Assembly: GCA_017554835.1 (NCBI GenBank)
Contig: JAFZHO010000067.1
Span: forward strand, 1 to 6,104
Length of the DNA stretch: 6,104 bases
Source of the DNA: Clostridia bacterium
GTDB lineage: Bacteria > Bacillota > Clostridia > Oscillospirales > RGIG7773
Reading direction: 5' to 3'
Shown here: positions 1 through 4,068 of the stretch, in pieces
How positions within the stretch are numbered: the stretch's first letter is position 1
How the letters are laid out: each line of letters begins with the position of its first letter
Notes under the pieces: generated by a model
The model's input: only the letters and a program-made list of their open reading frames with translations
Told to the model about the DNA's origin: nothing
Database searches by the model: none
Position numbers and translations under genes: made by a program

Positions 1-1
1 A

Positions 2-286
2 CTATACCTGAACGGTAATAACTCAATTTCAAGACAGGAATTTTTTGCAATCTTCTCCCGTGCTATGCAGATTACTGATAAGAGCGAAGACTACAAAGCA
101 ACTGATCTTTCTAAATTCGTTGATAAAGATAAAATCGCAACCTGGTTTATTGATAATATCAAATACCTTGTTCATAACAAGATAGTTGACGGAAACCCCG
201 ACGGAAAAGGCGGTTATATCATTAACCCCGAAGGACAAATCCTAAGATGCGAAATTATCAAAATGGTAACAGCAGCTTTATCATAG
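2..286 (+). CDS. C-terminal end of an SLH-domain cell-surface protein (5' partial)
   Basis: This is the last 94 codons of a gene whose start lies outside the window; it reads in frame from base 2 to a TAG at 284-286. Two SLH units are visible. The first 24 residues are the tail of one repeat (ISRQEFFAIFSRAM, the equivalent of the usual ITRQEFA motif). The next is a complete repeat, running from SKFVDKDKIATWFIDNIKYL through VDGNPDG and INPEGQILRCEIIKMVTAAL. The invariant TRAE motif is replaced here by LRCE. SLH domains are known to bind pyruvylated secondary cell-wall polymer and anchor exported proteins to the wall. This protein therefore probably sits on the cell surface with its anchor at the C-terminus, while the next gene carries its anchor at the N-terminus. 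The function of the missing N-terminal part cannot be known from this window. A strong terminator follows 9 bases after the stop. Confidence 0.88.
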   Translation, partial: LYLNGNNSISRQEFFAIFSRAMQITDKSEDYKATDLSKFVDKDKIATWFIDNIKYLVHNKIVDGNPDGKGGYIINPEGQILRCEIIKMVTAALS

Positions 287-295
287 AAACTATAG

Positions 296-323
296 AAACC
301 CCCACTTTTTAGTGGGGGTTTTT
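296..323 (+). terminator. Intrinsic terminator of the upstream SLH gene
   Basis: A perfect 10-bp stem is formed by AAACCCCCAC (296-305) and GTGGGGGTTT (312-321). It has a 6-base loop (TTTTTA) and a T-rich end (319-323). It lies 9 bases after the TAG stop and ends the partial gene before the next promoter. The adenines on the left arm match the thymines on the right, so it could also work weakly on the opposite strand. Confidence 0.92.
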
Positions 324-326
324 GCT

Positions 327-348
327 GTTATGTTACAGTTATGTTACA
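327..348 (+). repeat. Exact 11-bp tandem repeat upstream of the SLH gene promoter
   Basis: The sequence GTTATGTTACA occurs twice, head to tail and without mismatch (327-337 and 338-348). The pair ends 15 bases before the -35 hexamer at 364, so it covers roughly -72 to -51 relative to the predicted transcript start. The 11-base period is close to one turn of B-DNA, so both copies would face the same side of the helix, as expected for a regulator or a UP-like element. The function is inferred, and a chance tandem duplication is possible. Confidence 0.6.
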
Positions 349-363
349 ATTTCCTCAAAAGCT

Positions 364-392
364 TTGACAAATTCTATCATATTAAATATAAT
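364..392 (+). promoter_or_regulatory. Consensus sigma-A promoter of the 676-aa SLH gene
   Basis: The -35 element TTGACA (364-369) and the -10 element TATAAT (387-392) are both perfect matches to consensus and are separated by the ideal 17 bases. Transcription should start near 399, giving a leader of about 30 nt that contains the ribosome binding site. Such a promoter implies strong vegetative expression, which fits an abundant surface-layer type protein. Confidence 0.9.
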
Positions 393-414
393 TGAACCAT
401 AAAACTATTACTTG

Positions 415-421
415 AGAGGAG
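415..421 (+). promoter_or_regulatory. Ribosome binding site that sets the SLH gene start at ATG 430
   Basis: AGAGGAG (415-421) lies 8 bases before ATG 430, which is ideal spacing. An in-frame TTG at 412-414 would extend the frame by six codons, but it touches the 5' edge of this Shine-Dalgarno sequence and has none of its own. The ATG also begins a classic signal peptide (MKKLLAM), so it is the better start. Confidence 0.9.
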
Positions 422-429
422 TAATAAAA

Positions 430-2460
430 ATGAAAAAATTATTAGCAATGATTCTTTGCGTAGTTATGATGGTTTCTGCATTTGCAGTTCCTGCAAGCGC
501 TGCTGACCTTATAACTCCATTCGCAGATAGCACATACGAGTTTACTGAAGCAGTTAAACCTATCGCTGTTTGCTCAAATATGGGACTTATCCCAGGTTAT
601 GTTGACGGCAAATTCCGTCCTGATGGAATTTTGACCAGAGGCGATATCGTTAAAATCGCTTATAAAGTTATCACCGGTGACGGCCTTATCGAAGGAGTAG
701 ACGTTACTACTGAGACTAATATTAAAGACGTTTTCGAAGACGTTTCAAAAGAAAACGACGAAGAACTTAAAAAAGCAATTGATTATTTCATTAAAGAAGG
801 CGTTATGAAAAAATACGATAACGTAAACTTTAACTATAATCAGCCGGCAACTATCGGCGAATATGCTGCTCTTTTTGCAAAAGGACTTGGTTTTGAAGAG
901 CCAAACCCCGATGATCCTAACTACCTATATGGTCCAAAAGGAAGCTTCGTTGCTCTTGAGAACGCAGGTATCCTATCTTACACAAACTCTAACGGTTATA
1001 CTGATTATTACTATGATTTAGCATATGATTCAGTTCTTACCCGTGACGTTGCAGCTCAGATAATTTATAACATTATTTTTGACTATCCACCACTATCATT
1101 CCTTGTAACAAGCGAAAAGAATCCTAACGAATATTCTGAACCATTCGGCGTTTTGAAATATAATATCAATACCATGGGAACTGCTATCGTTCTTGGAACA
1201 AAGAATAACCCAATGGGTCATAAAATCGAAAACGACGTTCTTCTAAGCAATGGCGCAGACGTTAAAATCGCCGGCGACTACGATGCTTACGTTGGTTACC
1301 GCGTTGTTTTAAGTTATGCAGACCTTGATGGTTCAGGCGTTTATTCAGCTGACGAACCTATCTTCTATATGGAACCATCCGTTACCGTTTCTCAGACTTT
1401 CTATTTTAACGATGACGAAGTTTTGAATATGTTCTATATCGGTAAAAAAGGTCATTTCTATGAAATGAGCTATGGTTCTTACTATGCCGTTGCAGGTAAT
1501 AGCACAAATAGAATTTATCTTACAAATGGAACTAAAAAATTCCTTAACTATAATAAATGGCCAGAAAACTACGCTTATAACTTCGACGAAATCTTCAATA
1601 CTGCTTCAAGAGAAGACGTAGCATCTATGGAAACTATAACAAATAGACCTGAAATGCAGATTACAATAGTTGATATGGACGGCGATATGGCTATCGACTA
1701 CTTCTATGCATTTGAATATAGACTTGGTAAAGTTCTTTCAAACGCATCAGGCGTAATCAAATTCTACGATTACTATCTTGACGAAATCACTACTTACGAC
1801 GTTACTACTTTGAAAACTGATATCAGCGTTAACGTTGGTGATATCGTAAAATATTGCGATTACGGAAGCGAACTTCGCGTAACTGAAGCAAAATCAGTAT
1901 CAGGAACTCTATCTGATATCACTGCTTCCACTCTTGCTATCGGCGAGACAACACTGGAAAAATCCGTTTTCTTCAAAGATAACGGCAAAGCAGTTCCTGC
2001 TGGAGCAGAAGCAACTGTTTACTATGATGGAACAGGCGCTATCGCAGTTATCAATGCCGAAGATAAAGGCGATGATATCTTCTATATCGGCGGTGGAGAC
2101 GCAGAAAAACTATACGGACATTCACTTGTTTCCGGTGCTGACGTAGAAGTTCCTCTTGCAGATGCATCTATCGCACTTCAGAACGCTTCTTACGGTATTA
2201 AGAGATTCAACGGTAGCCGTTATATCTACGGTGCTGCAGAATCTATTTACGGAACTATCGTAAAAGCAGACGCTAATACTGTTGACGTTCTTATAACTGA
2301 GGTTGTTGACTCAAATAATTCTTATCAGAAAGTTGTTACTCTTTATAAATCTGCTTTCTGTGATGATACTGTTAATAATAGTGTTACAAATACTGCAACA
2401 ACTTCAATTGCAACTATCTACCTTGATGACGCAGGATGCGTAATCGGTATTACTCAGTAA
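430..2460 (+). CDS. Secreted SLH-domain protein with long unassigned ectodomain
   Basis: The product is 676 residues. Residues 1-24 are a signal peptide: two lysines, a hydrophobic core, then a PASA-A cleavage site around 24/25. Three N-terminal SLH-like repeats follow at about 36-80 (GYVDGKFRPDG then LTRGD), 101-155 (degenerate, TIGEY) and 165-217 (LTRDV). These should anchor the protein to wall polymer. Residues from about 220 to 676 match no domain I can name. They are rich in Tyr, Asp, Val and Thr and read as alternating beta-strands with short GTAIV or SGTL-type turns. Two acidic loops resemble calcium sites: residues 298-309 (DLDGSGVYSADE, EF-hand-loop spacing) and 415-423 (DMDGDMAID). 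Only three cysteines follow the signal peptide. Codons favour GAC, AAC, ATC, GTT and AAA more than in the flanking genes, consistent with high expression. A structural S-layer role is plausible but inferred. The gene appears to be monocistronic, with its own promoter and terminator. Confidence 0.9.
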   Translation: MKKLLAMILCVVMMVSAFAVPASAADLITPFADSTYEFTEAVKPIAVCSNMGLIPGYVDGKFRPDGILTRGDIVKIAYKVITGDGLIEGVDVTTETNIKDVFEDVSKENDEELKKAIDYFIKEGVMKKYDNVNFNYNQPATIGEYAALFAKGLGFEEPNPDDPNYLYGPKGSFVALENAGILSYTNSNGYTDYYYDLAYDSVLTRDVAAQIIYNIIFDYPPLSFLVTSEKNPNEYSEPFGVLKYNINTMGTAIVLGTKNNPMGHKIENDVLLSNGADVKIAGDYDAYVGYRVVLSYADLDGSGVYSADEPIFYMEPSVTVSQTFYFNDDEVLNMFYIGKKGHFYEMSYGSYYAVAGNSTNRIYLTNGTKKFLNYNKWPENYAYNFDEIFNTASREDVASMETITNRPEMQITIVDMDGDMAIDYFYAFEYRLGKVLSNASGVIKFYDYYLDEITTYDVTTLKTDISVNVGDIVKYCDYGSELRVTEAKSVSGTLSDITASTLAIGETTLEKSVFFKDNGKAVPAGAEATVYYDGTGAIAVINAEDKGDDIFYIGGGDAEKLYGHSLVSGADVEVPLADASIALQNASYGIKRFNGSRYIYGAAESIYGTIVKADANTVDVLITEVVDSNNSYQKVVTLYKSAFCDDTVNNSVTNTATTSIATIYLDDAGCVIGITQ

Positions 2461-2469
2461 TAAAAAAGT

Positions 2470-2502
2470 AAAAGGTTTGGTCTTTTGACCAAACCTTTTT
2501 TT
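2470..2502 (+). terminator. Bidirectional terminator between the SLH gene and sleB
   Basis: A perfect 13-bp stem is formed by AAAAGGTTTGGTC (2470-2482) and GACCAAACCTTTT (2487-2499), with a TTTT loop, and the T run continues to 2502. On the minus strand the stem is followed by its own T run and then by a second T run from the A-rich bases 2462-2467. The convergent sleB gene, which ends at 2519, can therefore use the same hairpin. Confidence 0.93.
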
Positions 2503-2518
2503 ATTTTATAAAAATTTT

Positions 2519-3199
2519 TTATTTGCAGAATCTATGATTTCCGATTACGGTTATAATAGGCCTTGAATGCATCCATTTATTTGAGGTTTTCTTTGGATTA
2601 TAATAGTAGAGGCATCCGTTGGTCGGGTCCCAGCCGTTAAGGGCATCTCTTGCCGCTTTATAGGCGGAATCGGAGATTGGCTGATTAAATTGCCCGTCCG
2701 TTATGGCAGTGAAAGCCCCTTTTTGATAAATTACTCCCGATAGTGTATTTGGGAATGAGGGACTTTTAACTCTGTTTAAAACAACCGCACCCACTGCAAC
2801 CTGACCTTTATATGGCTCTCCTCTTGCCTCTGCGGAAATAATCCGGGCAAGAAGATAAACGTCGCCTTCCCTGTTTGAAGATGAGGAAGACGAGGAGGAA
2901 ATCCCCATAGCTTTTAAGGTTTTTGGCCCTGCGATTCCGTCAACTGCAAGGCCGTTATTTTTCTGAAAAGTCCGCACTGCGTTCTGGGTCTGTTTGCCGA
3001 AAATACCGTCGATATTTCCGTTATAAAGTCCTTGGTTTTTCAAGACGCGTTGGATTTTTTTGACTTCCTCGCCCCTTGATCCGTATTTTGAAAGAGCATC
3101 TTCGGTGGGAACAAGGGTTATATTTGTTGCGATAAATGTTATTGATATTACAAAAAGCAAGAAAAAGGAAAAAAGTTGTATGATTTTTCTTATTTTCAT
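2519..3199 (-). CDS. sleB: Spore cortex-lytic enzyme SleB (germination lytic transglycosylase)
   Basis: The 226-residue product has the SleB architecture. An N-terminal hydrophobic segment (about 6-25) is a signal or membrane anchor without a clear AXA site. A PG_binding_1 domain spans about 39-98 (YGSRGEEVKKIQ, then VDGIAGPKTLKAMG). A linker of eight serines (101-108) leads to the Hydrolase_2/SleB catalytic domain (about 112-226). The catalytic domain carries AEARGEPYKGQVAVGAVVLNR; its conserved glutamates are E124 and E128, the first being the likely catalytic acid. It ends IGNHRFCK. The family cleaves muramic-delta-lactam-containing cortex peptidoglycan during germination. It is shorter than the roughly 300-residue Bacillus subtilis SleB. 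ATG 3199 is preceded by AAGGAG (3206-3211) at 6 bases. It lies 66 bp downstream of sigK on the same strand. No ypeB, the usual Bacillus partner, is present in the window. I found no convincing sigma-G promoter in the gap. Confidence 0.94.
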   Translation of the reverse strand: MKIRKIIQLFSFFLLFVISITFIATNITLVPTEDALSKYGSRGEEVKKIQRVLKNQGLYNGNIDGIFGKQTQNAVRTFQKNNGLAVDGIAGPKTLKAMGISSSSSSSSNREGDVYLLARIISAEARGEPYKGQVAVGAVVLNRVKSPSFPNTLSGVIYQKGAFTAITDGQFNQPISDSAYKAARDALNGWDPTNGCLYYYNPKKTSNKWMHSRPIITVIGNHRFCK

Positions 3200-3213
3200 A
3201 TAAATCTCCTTGG

Positions 3214-3246
3214 AAAAAAGTCTATATAGTTATAGTTGACTTTTTT
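3214..3246 (-). other. A/T-rich inverted repeat between sigK and sleB
   Basis: Nine-base arms AAAAAAGTC (3214-3222) and GACTTTTTT (3238-3246) flank a 15-base spacer that contains ATAGTT twice in tandem (3226-3237). Read on the minus strand, it forms a hairpin whose distal arm ends in six T, as a weak intrinsic terminator for sigK would. The hairpin ends only 2 bases before the sleB Shine-Dalgarno sequence, so it could also affect sleB translation or act as a protein-binding operator. The symmetry is seen directly; the role is not known. Confidence 0.5.
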
Positions 3247-3265
3247 AAGGAGAAATATACAAAAA

Positions 3266-3955
3266 TCATTCCGAAGAAAGTTTTCCCATCATATGTTTAA
3301 GGTCCTGCAGGGCCTTTTTTTCAATTCGTGAAACGTAGGAACGGGAAATTCCCAGTTTTTTACCTACTTCCCGCTGAGGAAGAGGCCGTAATCCCAAAAG
3401 TCCGTAACGATAAATTATAATTTCTCTTTCTCTTTGGGATAAATTTTCAATGCATTGCAAAAGTTTTTCGCTACGGATATTCTGATAAACGGTATCAAGG
3501 ATATTATCGGGGGTAATTATAATATCCATAAGAGTAAGAACGTTACCCTCCTTATCCGTATCGATGGGATCGGAAATATAAACCTCGTTAACAAGTTTTT
3601 TCTGATTGCGAAGATGCATGAGAATTTCGTTTTCGATACATTTTGAAGCATAGGTGGAAAGACGAACGGGTTTAGTATAATCGAAGGAATTTATGGCTTT
3701 TATAAGTCCGATAGTTCCTATGGAGATTAAATCATCCTGGTCGTTTGTAGAAGAATAATATTTTTTAACGATATGGGCAACAAGGCGAAGATTATGTATA
3801 ATAAGAAGATTTTTTGCCTCTTTATCGCCCTCTTTTGCTTTTATGAGGTATTCTTTTTCTTCCTTTGCAGAAAGGGGCTTTTTAAAATTTTCCCCCTGAA
3901 TATAGAGAATAAACCAGGCAAAATTTGCCGCTGCAAAAAGTAAAATTGGTAACAT
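3266..3955 (-). CDS. sigK: Sporulation sigma factor pro-sigma-K
   Basis: The 229-residue product is a sigma-70 family factor of the late mother-cell type. Residues 1-17 (MLPILLFAAANFAWFIL) are hydrophobic and match the pro-sequence that tethers pro-sigma-K to membrane until the intramembrane protease SpoIVFB removes it. The following YIQGENFKKPLS aligns with the mature N-terminus of Bacillus subtilis sigma-K, so cleavage is expected near L17/Y18. Region 2 spans about 50-117 (HNLRLVAHIVKKYY, DLISIGTIGLIKAI, STYASKCIENEILMHLR). Region 4 spans about 172-225, with the helix-turn-helix REVGKKLGISRSYVSRIEKKAL. ATG 3955 is preferred over an in-frame GTG at 3964 because AGGAG (3964-3968) sits 8 bases before the ATG and overlaps the GTG. 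The frame is intact, with no skin-type prophage interruption. The gene is divergent from the U32 gene and precedes sleB. Sigma-K directs coat, cortex and mother-cell lysis genes. Confidence 0.95.
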   Translation of the reverse strand: MLPILLFAAANFAWFILYIQGENFKKPLSAKEEKEYLIKAKEGDKEAKNLLIIHNLRLVAHIVKKYYSSTNDQDDLISIGTIGLIKAINSFDYTKPVRLSTYASKCIENEILMHLRNQKKLVNEVYISDPIDTDKEGNVLTLMDIIITPDNILDTVYQNIRSEKLLQCIENLSQREREIIIYRYGLLGLRPLPQREVGKKLGISRSYVSRIEKKALQDLKHMMGKLSSE

Positions 3956-3963
3956 ATATATCA

Positions 3964-3968
3964 CTCCT
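3964..3968 (-). promoter_or_regulatory. Ribosome binding site that sets the sigK start at ATG 3955
   Basis: On the minus strand AGGAG is followed by 8 bases and then ATG (3955-3953). The alternative GTG at 3964-3962 uses the last G of this motif as its first base and therefore cannot be served by it. Confidence 0.85.
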
Positions 3969-3975
3969 GACAGTA

Positions 3976-3984
3976 TATAATATG
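3976..3984 (-). promoter_or_regulatory. Candidate sporulation (sigma-E/sigma-K type) -10 element of sigK
   Basis: The minus strand reads CATATTATA. This fits the sigma-K -10 pattern CATAnnnTA exactly and the sigma-E pattern CATACAnT at 6 of 8 positions. No good -35 element lies at the expected distance; the spacer is an A/T tract (TTTTTAAAAATTTTT, 3985-3999). The predicted start near 3969 would leave the ribosome binding site at the very 5' end of the transcript, which weakens the call. An activator-dependent promoter would explain the poor -35. Confidence 0.4.
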
Positions 3985-4005
3985 AAAAATTTTTAAAAAC
4001 TTACG

Positions 4006-4011
4006 TTGTCC
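4006..4011 (-). promoter_or_regulatory. Possible SpoIIID-like box upstream of sigK
   Basis: The minus strand reads GGACAA, followed by C. This resembles the core of the SpoIIID binding sequence (around GGACAAG in Bacillus subtilis). It lies 21 bases upstream of the candidate -10, at about -37 to -42, where it would replace a missing -35 contact. SpoIIID is a known activator of sigK in Bacillus. The motif is short and could occur by chance. Confidence 0.28.
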
Positions 4012-4018
4012 GTGAAAG

Positions 4019-4047
4019 TTTACATTTTGTCTCGAATTTGATATACT
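4019..4047 (+). promoter_or_regulatory. Extended -10 sigma-A promoter of the U32 gene
   Basis: TTTACA (4019-4024) and TATACT (4042-4047) are separated by 17 bases, and a TG at 4039-4040 makes an extended -10 (TGATATACT). Transcription should start near 4054, leaving a very short leader that is almost entirely ribosome binding site (AAGGTGAT, 4056-4063, 5 bases before ATG 4069). This indicates housekeeping expression, in contrast to the divergent sporulation gene sigK. Confidence 0.8.
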
Positions 4048-4068
4048 TAAAAAGGAAGGTGATAAACT

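Noticed and set aside
29..238. Minus-strand open frame of 69 codons
   Set aside because: It is antisense to a clear SLH repeat and has no family resemblance.
412..429. TTG start adding six codons to the SLH protein
   Set aside because: It lies at the edge of the Shine-Dalgarno sequence, and the extra residues would sit in front of an already complete signal peptide.
1934..2146. Second plus-strand frame of 70 codons
   Set aside because: It is out of frame within the SLH gene and its composition is typical of a shifted reading.
3247..3265. GTATA (minus strand) as the -35 of a sigma-G promoter for sleB
   Set aside because: At the proper 17-18 base distance the sequence is CAACTAT, which does not fit CATnnTA.
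3455..3646. Plus-strand open frame of 63 codons
   Set aside because: It is antisense to sigK between regions 2 and 4, with no product similarity.
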